DNA of 64,000 nt from Nitrosomonas sp. (GTDB lineage: Bacteria > Pseudomonadota > Gammaproteobacteria > Burkholderiales > Nitrosomonadaceae). The translations under genes were made by a program, and so were the position numbers. The stretch is from positions 32,069 through 96,068 of the forward strand of contig NZ_JADZAJ010000031.1 of NCBI RefSeq assembly GCF_020852615.1, read 5' to 3'. Positions 1 through 9,867 of the stretch are shown here, piece after piece. The notes beneath the pieces were generated by a model, which was given only the letters and a program-made list of their open reading frames with translations, searched no databases and was not told the DNA's origin. Within the stretch, counting starts at the first letter, position 1. Each line of letters begins with the position of its first letter.

Positions 1-251
1 TCAACACCAAACAGTGTCAATAACGGCGTGGTCAGCGTTATCATCCAGGAAATGGAAGCAAGCAGCAGAAGGCGCATGATCAGCGCCAGAGAAAGACCGG
101 TGATACGTGCTTTCCCGCGCTGATGTGACGGCAGCTTATCCGTCAGTATCGCGATAAAAACCAGGTTATCGATCCCCAGTACGATTTCAAGAATAACCAG
201 CGTTGCCAGCCCCGCCCATGCAGCGGGATCAGCCAACCAATCAAAAAACAC
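1..251 (-). CDS. TerC-family integral membrane protein, N-terminal part (truncated by window edge)
   Basis: Reverse translation from GTG at 251 reads (M)[48 protein letters not shown]..., typical TerC N-terminus; open to position 1. Confidence 0.85.
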   Translation of the reverse strand, partial: MFFDWLADPAAWAGLATLVILEIVLGIDNLVFIAILTDKLPSHQRGKARITGLSLALIMRLLLLASISWMITLTTPLLTLFGV

Positions 252-493
252 TTTTTTTGTAACCCGCGAATAAATTAAAGAATAGCAATCAAGGAGCTGA
301 AATACCCGGGTTCAAATGAACGCCCGGCCAGATAACAGCCAGACAAAATCAGGGTAATAATCCCGTTACCCTTATAAAACACAATAAACCAGACCTTTTA
401 TCAGATAACCAGAATTTACTGTGAAACCCACCACGGCGCAGCGCTTAATCACTCCACCATGCCTCTCAACAACTTGAACACAACTTATGCCGA

Positions 494-1561
494 TCAATCC
501 CCAAACACAGCTTCAATCGTCGACGCAGTCAGTATTCTTTCACCCCAGGACAATCGTGTTCGTGAATCTGCAGCTCTAACGCGGCTGCATGTAAATTCAT
601 TTAACGGGCCAAACTTCCGTTCCAGCAGCCACAGCAAGAATTCAGCTTCGCCCTCCAGCCGCCCTTCCTGATGCCCCTGCTCCAGCCCCTGCTCCAGACC
701 CTGCTCCAGCCCCTGCTCCAGCCCCTGCTCCAGCCCTTTCTGCAGTCCTTTTTGCAATCCCTCCCGTAGTCCTTCCTCAATTCCCTGCTGTTTCCAATCT
801 TTGGTCCAGTCCTTGACACGTTCTGAGAGCATACTTTTTACCTCCTGTAGGTCGTGAATTTTGTTAAAGCTGGCACCTGGCACCCTGCCCGGCAGAAAGA
901 CTCGTTTGAGCCAGATGACGAACGCCCGCCGTAACCCATCCTGTTCAGATGATTGTAACCAGGTGATCAGGGCTTGCAATACCCGTTCAACATCCTGCGG
1001 AGTGCAGCTGTTTTCCAATCTGAACAAGGCTGCTGTCAGGTTGCGCAGTTCCGCCAGTTCATGTTCATTGTAGCTGCCTTCATCCAGTAGCAGATAGGTG
1101 AGCTGCGGCCGGTAGCGATCCAATCCCCCAGGTGCAGGGAGGATCAGCTCTCCCATATCTACCGGTGCCTGCCAGCGGTTATCGCCATTGTACAAAACGA
1201 TTGGCAACACCGGCGGTAACTGTTCTCCGGTTTTGATGGATTCGCTGCGGATGAGATCCTGATAGAGCAAACCGACATAGGTCATGACACGTACCGCCAT
1301 AAACCAGTCTATGGTAGATTGAAATTCCAGCAGCAGGTAGACGTACAGCCATTCTCCCTCTTTACCTCGCCCCCGGCGCAAGCGCCAGACAATATCGTCC
1401 TGCCGTTCCCGCAAATCGTCGCTGACATAACTGCCGTTAACTTTTTCCAGCGTAGAAAAATCCAGCTCATGCACCCACTCTTCCCGCACAAAACCGCGCA
1501 GTAAGTCCGCCACCATCTCGGCATGGGAAAACAGCAGTTTATATCCGTGATCATGATCCAT
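494..1561 (-). CDS. Rpn/YhgA-like family putative nuclease/transposase with GLEQ repeat and DUF4351-like C-terminus
   Basis: 355 aa ORF; MDHDHGYKLLFSHAEMVADLLRGFV... N-terminus and (GLEQ)n linker followed by EAEFLLWLLERKFGPL are typical of this family. Confidence 0.8.
   Translation of the reverse strand: MDHDHGYKLLFSHAEMVADLLRGFVREEWVHELDFSTLEKVNGSYVSDDLRERQDDIVWRLRRGRGKEGEWLYVYLLLEFQSTIDWFMAVRVMTYVGLLYQDLIRSESIKTGEQLPPVLPIVLYNGDNRWQAPVDMGELILPAPGGLDRYRPQLTYLLLDEGSYNEHELAELRNLTAALFRLENSCTPQDVERVLQALITWLQSSEQDGLRRAFVIWLKRVFLPGRVPGASFNKIHDLQEVKSMLSERVKDWTKDWKQQGIEEGLREGLQKGLQKGLEQGLEQGLEQGLEQGLEQGHQEGRLEGEAEFLLWLLERKFGPLNEFTCSRVRAADSRTRLSWGERILTASTIEAVFGD
674..736. repeat. 12-bp coding tandem repeat (CCCTGCTCCAGC)n encoding GLEQ units
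   Basis: About five near-identical consecutive CCCTGCTCCAGC/A units, then more diverged units. Confidence 0.9.
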
Positions 1562-1996
1562 CGGGCGAGTGTAGCACTATAAAACTTTCGCAAACTGTTT
1601 CCAGATTATAAGTAATGGATATATCAACGAGTATCACAGCAATTCAGTGATCCGGTAGCTGAGGCCAACACGCACTATCTGCTCAAACTTTGGTTCAGCG
1701 TCACCAGGCAGAGTAAGCCATTTAGCACTTTTCCGTTGCGCGAGCGCACGCAATACCTATCGTACCAGGACAGCCTTGCCCGTTAGCCCTGTAAGTACCC
1801 CGGCTTTTTCTATTTTTAATGCCAAGCCTTCAAATAAATGAAAACATCTTCCGTCTCCATTAAGAGACCAACAATACCCAGCAAAAACAATCAATTATAG
1901 AAACCAGTGATTTTTATCACGAATTTCAGCGACATCCCTGTCGTTCAAGAAAATAATAATAAATATAATTTATTGATTATTAACAATTATTTTTAT

Positions 1997-2012
1997 TGGC
2001 ACGAATCATGCT
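1997..2012 (+). promoter_or_regulatory. Candidate sigma-54 (-24/-12) promoter upstream of FeeM-like gene
   Basis: TGGCACGAATCATGCT matches TGGCACGRNNNTTGCW at all but one position, GG-N10-GC spacing exact; about 100 bp before the ATG. Confidence 0.75.
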
Positions 2013-2112
2013 TGTAGTAAGAACATTATTTCAACAATTAATAATTCGTTTGTTTCCATTTTTCAGACCGGTCCTGCTCAGCCTGAAAAATTACCCATAA
2101 GGAGCACAGCTT

Positions 2113-3021
2113 ATGCAAGTCGTGAACTCATCCACACCAGCAGTCACAATACAAAATTTTCGATTAACAAACATTGCACCAGATTTTTATCCCTCCAGCC
2201 ATATTTCATTCGAACGCAGCAGCCCGCAACTCCTTTCCCTACAAAAACACCGCATACAACAGAACCCGGAAAATCATCAAAATCACGCTGTATCGGATTG
2301 TCTCCTGCAACGCAACGGTTACAGCATCCACCTGGTCAGTTCACTCATGCAGCGCATCAAAGCCAATACCCTTATCAAGCGCATGTATGCTTCGCGTGGA
2401 TACCAAACTGAAAGTGCCTCCGTTTTCTCAGCCGATCCTTCCCAATACACGCTCGAAGCACAACAATCCGGACAACTTATCGGCACACTGACGCTCGCTA
2501 TCGACACTGATACCGGACTGCTTGCCGATACCCTCTACCGGACAGAGCTGGATCAATTTCGCCGGCAAGGCCACAGGCTCTGCGAGCTATCCAAACTCGC
2601 ATTCAACCCGGAAAGCAGCTCAAAGGAAATTTTTGCCTCACTGTTCCACATGGCTTATATCTTTGCCCGCCACATTCATAATGTTGACGATGCTTTCATT
2701 GAAATCAACCCCCGCCACGCCGCTTTCTACAAACGGATGCTCGGATTCCGTCAGGTTGGTGAACTGCGCACCTGTCCGCGCGTGAATGCACCGGCAGTGT
2801 TACTCCATCTGGATCTGGCGTATATGAAAAAACAAATCGCCACTCAGGCGGAGCAGTTCGACCTCAAAACAAGGAGCATCTACCCGCATTTTCTTTCCCG
2901 AAATAAGGAAAGGGAAATTACCCGGCTCATTCAGTCAAAACAAACCAGCCACACCACACCGTTTCTCATTCACAAGTCAAACCCCACCAGCCACCACCCC
3001 AGTTACCTGCGACCGGCGTAA
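2113..3021 (+). CDS. FeeM-like N-acyl amino acid synthase / GNAT-fold acyltransferase
   Basis: 302 aa ORF; LIKRMYASRGYQTE...LCELSKLAFNPESSSKEIFASLFHMAYIFARHIHNVDDAFIEINPRHAAFYKRMLGF pattern; RBS AAGGAG upstream. Confidence 0.75.
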   Translation: MQVVNSSTPAVTIQNFRLTNIAPDFYPSSHISFERSSPQLLSLQKHRIQQNPENHQNHAVSDCLLQRNGYSIHLVSSLMQRIKANTLIKRMYASRGYQTESASVFSADPSQYTLEAQQSGQLIGTLTLAIDTDTGLLADTLYRTELDQFRRQGHRLCELSKLAFNPESSSKEIFASLFHMAYIFARHIHNVDDAFIEINPRHAAFYKRMLGFRQVGELRTCPRVNAPAVLLHLDLAYMKKQIATQAEQFDLKTRSIYPHFLSRNKEREITRLIQSKQTSHTTPFLIHKSNPTSHHPSYLRPA

Positions 3022-3169
3022 AACCGGAATCCATAGCCACCCTGCACCGCCCCTAACCGCCAAAAACCTAAGGCTAATATCACGCTCCATCAGGATCCGC
3101 CCCAACATGTACCGGGACAAGGAGCACGGTATGCTTTAACCGTTTTTACTTTGTATCGGGAATACAGCT

Positions 3170-3772
3170 ATGGCACTGACAAAAGAAGATATTGCGGAAA
3201 TAAGGGAGTTGATTGAATAGAATTAGTGCCAAGCATCAGCACCGAGCCAGGTTGTCCTGGTAGATATTGTCGTCAATGATGCCTCCGAACCGGTACTGGA
3301 AGAAGCACTTAAAGATCGGTGCCTGTTAGGAGACAATCACACCTGCGCCCAACTGCTCACCCGCCATCTGCTGAATATGGCTGATTTTCTCCCGCTGCAG
3401 CAACGCATATTGAAGGAACGGCACGACCGGTGGGTACAATCGCCCTGACTGAAAAGCTGGAATCACCCGGGTGTTGTGCACAACGTATTGAAGAAAAACA
3501 GCCTCGCTATATTGGTGAGCTGAAACAGATATTGACCTGCAGGATACGCACCATACCCGCCATGTATTGATATTGGCAGCCATTATTCTTGGCAACGCTG
3601 ATTACCCGGCACCACAAACGATGGGCAGTGTATTTACCCTGCTTCGGGAATTGCAGCACACCAGTATGAAGCAATCAACCGAAAAATTGTCCACGCAATC
3701 AGCCAGCACTCTCCCCAGGATTTTCGCCAATTCGCACAAGAAATCAGTTATTACGCCGAGCTGTAATTCTCC
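3170..3772 (+). pseudogene. Degraded coding region of unknown family
   Basis: Protein-like segments in different frames (QASAPSQVVLVDIVVNDASEPVLEEALKD..., ILAAIILGNADYPAPQTMGSVFTLLRELQH, QYEAINRKIVHAISQHSPQDFRQFAQEISYYAEL*) interrupted by stops and frame changes. Confidence 0.4.
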
Positions 3773-4097
3773 CACTGGAATTGCACCAACCAAAATTTCC
3801 CATGTTGTCATTACGACTGCGCTGCATAGCAGAAAGCAACCCCACCTTACTGCCCCATCATTGAGAATGTCGTAAGCGTGAAGCAATTAGTACCTTTATT
3901 ACCGTTACCCTCCTGGATTGCTTCCTGCTTTCCGCTTTGTTTCAAAATCATCTCTCAGCAATAAAGGCACAAGAAGCGCTTATGACAAACTTTTAAAAAC
4001 ACCTTAATTCTCAATTAATTCACAGTTATGCCGTGATAAAACCAAGGGAAAACTCTTTTCTCTGTTTATCCACATTGTGAATCAAACGAGGTGTTTT

Positions 4098-5087
4098 ATG
4101 AACCAATCACGTACACTTCCGCCTGCATTAACAGGTAATAAAAGCCATTTATCCGAACAGGCACGTAAAGAAATTCAGGCGCTCAATGGCGCCCGACCAA
4201 AAGAATTTTTCCTGCAGGTATCAGGAGCATGGGTTGTTATTATTGCAACCATCATGCTTGCTATTCATCTTGATACCATCTGGATGACATTGCTTGCCCT
4301 GCCAATTATCGCCACACGCGTCAATATTCTGGGATTATTAGTGCATGAACAGGTACACCAGCTCGGTTTACGAGGACAGTATGGTGACATTCTGGCAAAC
4401 GTCCTGGCAGCCTACCCTATCGGGATTACGGTAGAAGATTACGCCAGGGTACATTTATCTCACCACAAATACTACTTTACCGAAGATGATCCGGATTTTT
4501 TGCGTAAATCCGGGCCGGATTGGACGTTTCCCATGCCAGGCCCGCATTTAATCAAGCTGTTATTAAGTGATTTATGTGGATTAAGTTTTTACCGAATCCT
4601 GAAGGGCAAACGCCTGGAAAACAAACAGATTTACAAGCGCCCGCACCCTGTCCCCAAATGGTTGCGACCTGCTTTTTACATCGGGCTGGCTGTCCTGTTG
4701 ACCTGTTTTGAACTATGGCCGGTATTTCTGGTGTATTGGCTACTGCCACTCATGACATTTACACCCCTGGTTGTACGTCTCGGGGCAATTTGCGAGCATG
4801 TGTACAACCTGCCTCAAGCTAAAGTTATCGAATCCTCCCCGCTTATTATTCTGCGCTGGTGGGAAAAATTACTGTTACCCAATCTCAATTTTGCACTGCA
4901 TGCCTACCATCATTTCTTCCCGGGAGTGGCCTGGTGCAACCTGCCCAAAATACACAACATATTTGAACGGGAAAATATGATTAATAAAGAAGCCGTATTT
5001 TACGGTTATTGGGCATACTTAAAATACTTACAGGCCCCCTTAACCGATGATCACGAAGCCATCATCAATACCGCTGTCTCTGAATAG
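4098..5087 (+). CDS. Fatty acid desaturase family protein
   Basis: Membrane protein with three histidine boxes HEQVH, HLSHH, HAYHH; ORF open from 4077, ATG at 4098 preferred. Confidence 0.85.
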   Translation: MNQSRTLPPALTGNKSHLSEQARKEIQALNGARPKEFFLQVSGAWVVIIATIMLAIHLDTIWMTLLALPIIATRVNILGLLVHEQVHQLGLRGQYGDILANVLAAYPIGITVEDYARVHLSHHKYYFTEDDPDFLRKSGPDWTFPMPGPHLIKLLLSDLCGLSFYRILKGKRLENKQIYKRPHPVPKWLRPAFYIGLAVLLTCFELWPVFLVYWLLPLMTFTPLVVRLGAICEHVYNLPQAKVIESSPLIILRWWEKLLLPNLNFALHAYHHFFPGVAWCNLPKIHNIFERENMINKEAVFYGYWAYLKYLQAPLTDDHEAIINTAVSE

Positions 5088-5127
5088 GATTCATCCAGAA
5101 ATCCAGAAGGAGAGTTATTTCAGCAGC

Positions 5128-6243
5128 TTAGCCCGAATAAGTTGCTGAAAGGTAATGATCAATTACCGGGCTCAGGAATTCATCCGGGCACGGCAAAACA
5201 AAACCAGCATTTTTAAGAATTTCACATGTCTCTGTATTGGTAAATACCTGATTCTCTGTGTAATTCAGAAAAACAGGCAATACACTGACAGAACGTCTGA
5301 TTTTTCGGGGAAGAAAAGGGAGGACGCTGCTCACCAGGAGCCTGAACCAGAAAACAGGCAAGATATATTCACGTGGAACAGACAACCCCTTTTCCCTGAA
5401 TTTCCGGCTTGCCATTGCTCTTGCCTTTTCAAGAGAAGTCACATTTTGGGGGCCGGCACATAAATGTAATATTTTACCGATTGTCGCAGGATTTCTGCTG
5501 GACCAGGAAATCACCCGGGCAACGTAATCAACAGGAATTGCATCTACATATCGATCAGAAATATCAGGTATCACCCCCCAGGTGCGGCGACCGGTAATAA
5601 ATTCAAGTAAAAAGTAAAAAATCTGAAAATGCAGTACATACCCTGTCTGACTGTTTCCTACAATCATACTGGGCCGGTGGATGGTCACAGGCATACCTTG
5701 CTCAACCCCTGCTCTTAGTACTGATTCCGCCTCAGCCTTGGATTGCTCATATGTATTATGAAATTCTCTTGGCTCATCCAGCCATCTCTCAGGCAATGGC
5801 TCACGCCGTTTACCTCCTACTCCGACAGTACTTACCACCTCTATTTTTTTCAACAAACTGTTTTTACAGCTTAATTGCGCCAGTTGCAGCACATGCTCTG
5901 CTGCAGTTACTGCCGCCAGGCGTGCCCGCTCAAGCGGATGATTCATGCGTACACTGGCAGCGCTATGGATAATATGCGTAACCTGCTCCCCCAGTCCTAC
6001 AAATCTATCCGGGGACAGCCCCAACTTTTCCTGCTCAACATCTCCACACACGAAATCTATCCTGCCAGCAGCCTCTGCATTGATTCCGAGCGATGCCGTC
6101 AGCCATGCAGCCCGCTTCTGTAAAGCGACATCATTCTCAGCGCGAACCAGCAAAACCAGCTGATTTTGAGAATCTGCCAGGAGTTCTCTGACAACAGCAC
6201 TGCCAAGCACACCTGTGGCGCCAGTAATAAAATAAGTATTCAT
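5128..6243 (-). CDS. Thioester-reductase-like / NAD-binding SDR family oxidoreductase
   Basis: NTYFITGATGVLGSAVVRELL Rossmann motif, IHSAASVRMNHP, YEQSKAEAESVL catalytic region. Confidence 0.85.
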   Translation of the reverse strand: MNTYFITGATGVLGSAVVRELLADSQNQLVLLVRAENDVALQKRAAWLTASLGINAEAAGRIDFVCGDVEQEKLGLSPDRFVGLGEQVTHIIHSAASVRMNHPLERARLAAVTAAEHVLQLAQLSCKNSLLKKIEVVSTVGVGGKRREPLPERWLDEPREFHNTYEQSKAEAESVLRAGVEQGMPVTIHRPSMIVGNSQTGYVLHFQIFYFLLEFITGRRTWGVIPDISDRYVDAIPVDYVARVISWSSRNPATIGKILHLCAGPQNVTSLEKARAMASRKFREKGLSVPREYILPVFWFRLLVSSVLPFLPRKIRRSVSVLPVFLNYTENQVFTNTETCEILKNAGFVLPCPDEFLSPVIDHYLSATYSG

Positions 6244-8243
6244 ATAAAAAAAATAACGGGGTCTCTATTAACCACAGTGCCACAATTATTCGTATCGGGC
6301 TGCTTATGTTTGTTTGTTTCGCCGGTACCACATTCAAGGTTTTCAAAATAAGCCGAAAATCGTTGAGTAATCATGTTGCGGCGCACCTTCATGTTGACAG
6401 TTAATTCGCCACCACCAACTGTAAAAGGCTCACCTGTTATGCCAATGCAGACCGGTCGCTGATAAAAAGGCAGATCACCCAGTACGATATCGATATCATT
6501 TCTCCAAGATTGATACAGCCTGGTTTTTAGAGTGTTTTCCAGATCCTTAAATATTTTTATCTGAGAGCCCGGATCAATTCTTTGTGTGTATTTCTCCAAA
6601 TCAACAACAATAATCGCAACAATCCTGCCGGATGGGCGCTGAAAAACAACACTTTGTTCTACGCAGGCGATACGTTTGAGCCGTTCCTCTATTCTTTCCG
6701 GTGATATCCATTTTCCGGCTGCCGTCTTGAAAACATCACCTTTCCTTCCAATTAATGAAAGAAATCCTGCTTCATCCAACTGGCCCAGATCACCGGTATA
6801 CCAATAACCATCCGCAGAGAAACGCAAACTACTCTCGGCCTGGTTTCCCTGGTAACCGCTAAAAACACCCGGCCCGCGTACCAGCACCTCTCCATCTTCC
6901 GAAAGCTTCACCTCATTGGGCGACAATGGCTTGCCAACCGTACCCAGTTTCCGGCAAGCAGGGCGATTAACAGCAACCGGAACCACATTTTCGCTAATCC
7001 CATAAACCTCATAGACTGGCAGTCCAATTGCTTCATACCATTCCAGTAACCAGACCGGCATTGCCGCTGATCCACTGACAACATAACGTATTCGTGAACC
7101 AAAAATCAGGCGCAAACGGTCTAGCAGTATGTAATCCGCCAGCTTCAAGAAAAGCGAATCCGTTATCCCGGGCCGATAATTCTCCGCCTGTCTCATTACT
7201 GCGCGCTTATGGCCCGTTCGTATTGCCCATTGCCCCAGTTTGCGGATGGGCCAGATCCGGCATTCAATGCGCTCAACAATGCCTGAGCAGACACGTTCAA
7301 ATACTTTGGGTACACCAATCAGAATATCCGGATTAACCTGCCCGATATAACGCATCAGATCACGCGGATTACTCAGTATGTAACTGGATGTACCGGTTTT
7401 TATTGCACAAAAATTGACAATGCGCTGAAAAAGATTGGCCAGTGGCAACCAGCATAAAAATATCGTTTTCTCATTAAAGCCATCAAATACGCCCGTGATA
7501 GCGTCAATCGCAATAACAACTTGTGCATGGGAAAAAGCAATTGCCTTGGGCATGCCTGTCGTACCGGAAGAAAATACAATAACCGCTTCATCTTGCGGCT
7601 CTGCAGTCTGGAAATTTACGGATGCTCCAGCTACTCTGTTTGCCAACAGATCAGCCATGCATAATTCATTCTTTTGCAGTGATCCTTCTTCAAAAAAAAT
7701 AAACAGACTGATTTGTCGAAGAGTATCTGAAGAGATCTTTGCTAAAACAGATCTGTTCTGGACAAACAAAGCGGCAGGGGCGAGATTCTTAACTACATGG
7801 TTAAGCTGGTCGATGGGGTATTCCGGATCAATTCCGGCAACCCCCCCCCCTATTGACAGCGCCCCTAACTGTGCATATTCCCAATAAAGTGAAGTAGGCG
7901 CTATGATACCAATGCGATCACCTTTCCTGATATCAGCACTGACTAACGCAGCACCAACTGTTCCGACAGCCTGTGCAAACTGTTGCCAGCTGGTTGACTG
8001 CCAGCTGCCGCCATGATCCAGAGTATAAAATGCTGCTGTATCCGGCGCCGCATGGCAACGCATTGCCAGCAAATCCGGCACTGTCCTGATCTTGTTATCC
8101 GTATAGGTACCGCTTTTAGTTTTATTGCTCAACACGATTATCTCTTTTTCAGGAAGTTTGACCCAGCCCGCCACTGCCAATCGTATCTGTAGTTTGGTTA
8201 CCCGAAAAAACAGAGACAACACAGGTAAATCAACCCTGTTCAC
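6240..8243 (-). CDS. AMP-dependent synthetase/ligase, long-chain acyl-CoA synthetase-like
   Basis: VFSSGTTGMPKAIAFSH, YGISENV and GYWYTGDLG motifs; true start may be GTG at 8135; ATGA overlap with the downstream SDR. Confidence 0.88.
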   Translation of the reverse strand: MNRVDLPVLSLFFRVTKLQIRLAVAGWVKLPEKEIIVLSNKTKSGTYTDNKIRTVPDLLAMRCHAAPDTAAFYTLDHGGSWQSTSWQQFAQAVGTVGAALVSADIRKGDRIGIIAPTSLYWEYAQLGALSIGGGVAGIDPEYPIDQLNHVVKNLAPAALFVQNRSVLAKISSDTLRQISLFIFFEEGSLQKNELCMADLLANRVAGASVNFQTAEPQDEAVIVFSSGTTGMPKAIAFSHAQVVIAIDAITGVFDGFNEKTIFLCWLPLANLFQRIVNFCAIKTGTSSYILSNPRDLMRYIGQVNPDILIGVPKVFERVCSGIVERIECRIWPIRKLGQWAIRTGHKRAVMRQAENYRPGITDSLFLKLADYILLDRLRLIFGSRIRYVVSGSAAMPVWLLEWYEAIGLPVYEVYGISENVVPVAVNRPACRKLGTVGKPLSPNEVKLSEDGEVLVRGPGVFSGYQGNQAESSLRFSADGYWYTGDLGQLDEAGFLSLIGRKGDVFKTAAGKWISPERIEERLKRIACVEQSVVFQRPSGRIVAIIVVDLEKYTQRIDPGSQIKIFKDLENTLKTRLYQSWRNDIDIVLGDLPFYQRPVCIGITGEPFTVGGGELTVNMKVRRNMITQRFSAYFENLECGTGETNKHKQPDTNNCGTVVNRDPVIFFI

Positions 8244-8535
8244 CCTGTTAAAATTTTATGCCGGGCTGCTCAACCCGACAGGTTTCACAAAGGTGAAAGT
8301 GGCACAGACTGTCTCAATCTCCTGGATTTTCAGTGACACCATATTGCCATCACTGCGAAGAAATTAGCTTTTGGCTGTAACCACAACCACAAACGAAATA
8401 GGGTGGAAAGCAGAAGGTCAGGCTGATACGGCAATCCGATGCCCCCGTCATTACCGCTAACACCGCCAGATTACTTTCTGCTACTCATCCATGGTACTTG
8501 CAGTTATATGCCGAAGTCAGTTATACAGCTATTCC

Positions 8536-9606
8536 TCAGTCTATTTTCGGGTCATATGCACCACGCGACCGGGTAATCTGTAAATCATTGTCCTGCAAAC
8601 CCAGTTGGTGCATTTGTTCTGTAGTGTTACGCCCCAGGAATAATCGGTGTTTGATCATGAAATTAACAATCGGAGCAGCAAAATACCAATAGGCCCGACT
8701 GGCCTTGCCTTCACGAATTAGTGCAGAAAACTCCGGCGCATACGGGTTATAGCCAAAATGCTTCAGATCTGAATACATTAACAGCCAGTTGATTGGATAA
8801 TTACTGTAAATCGGATTACCGTGCGCACGCCGTTCCACCAGTCCCAGTTCGTGTACCTTGCGAATCATATTCTCCTGATCGTAGTCCCAGGCATGAAAAG
8901 GAGCAAGATAACGCGGGAAACAGGTACCCACAGGGAAACGCTTGGGATTCCAGAAGCGTGCCAGCTCACCTTCCGGAAACTCACCTGATTCGCATAAACC
9001 GGGCGGTGTCCAATCTGTTTCAGTAATCAGCTTACGCGAAAATTCAAACTCCATCCGTTCCGGTTCCGGCTGACCAGGAGAATATCCGGCCAATACCAGA
9101 GGAATGCCTTTCTCGGTTGCTACTTGCAATGCATCCCCTTCAAACAATGGTGCATACACATAAGAAACTGTATAAACCGCACCGCGCGCTTCCTGATTCA
9201 TAAGCAAATAGCGGAAAAGCTTGCGGTAAAACTGAGCTGAAGGTCGATAAACTAAATGATCAATATCCAGCTTCTGAATCGCCCGGTGAATATTCTTCCA
9301 GGCGACATCAGGAATATTGACGTCGGTAGTAAATGCCAGTACGTTAAGTTTGTATTCAACCTTCAACCGGTAAAGCAGATAAAGACTATCCTTCCCGCCA
9401 CTCAGGCAAACCAGAACATCATAGGGGCCTTTCCCCCGGCAATCTTCCAGCGCCTTCTCAAGATCAAGCTGCCGTTTTTCACGCAACTGTTCAGACTGAT
9501 GTTTGTCATCCGGAGCACGCGTTCTGCAAACAATACAAACCCCGCTTGAATCAATTTCAGCACCGGGAACATTATGAGGCAGTAAACAACGTTTACAACG
9601 AGTCAT
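8536..9606 (-). CDS. N-acetyl sugar amidotransferase (WbpG/PseA-like)
   Basis: CKRCLLP...CIVC zinc-type N-terminus, SGGKDSLYLLYRL PP-loop, length 356 aa. Confidence 0.85.
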   Translation of the reverse strand: MTRCKRCLLPHNVPGAEIDSSGVCIVCRTRAPDDKHQSEQLREKRQLDLEKALEDCRGKGPYDVLVCLSGGKDSLYLLYRLKVEYKLNVLAFTTDVNIPDVAWKNIHRAIQKLDIDHLVYRPSAQFYRKLFRYLLMNQEARGAVYTVSYVYAPLFEGDALQVATEKGIPLVLAGYSPGQPEPERMEFEFSRKLITETDWTPPGLCESGEFPEGELARFWNPKRFPVGTCFPRYLAPFHAWDYDQENMIRKVHELGLVERRAHGNPIYSNYPINWLLMYSDLKHFGYNPYAPEFSALIREGKASRAYWYFAAPIVNFMIKHRLFLGRNTTEQMHQLGLQDNDLQITRSRGAYDPKID

Positions 9607-9867
9607 ATTAAATTCAAATTATCACTAGTAGATTAACTGATCCTTTATTGCTATTACCCGCCTTTAAGTATTTGCCAATTCGTCCACCATAAACCTCTGA
9701 AGAAGCCATCGCTAAAATTCCTATCGATGAAAAATAACAGTATAAATACACCATGCAGCTTTCTTCACATAAAAATAGTTCGATTTATTGCCTTTTATCG
9801 TATTTCTCGGTGACAGATTCACTGTATATTTAAAGTATCGCAGTTCCAATTCAGAAGAGTGGGTTAA

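Noticed and set aside
674-736. Short regularly spaced repeats as a CRISPR array
   Set aside because: Contiguous 12-bp units with no spacers, in frame inside an Rpn-family gene.
3965-3980. AGGCACAAGAAGCGCT as a third sigma-54 promoter, before the desaturase
   Set aside because: GG-N10-GC spacing is right, but there are several mismatches including the TT before GC; too weak to claim.
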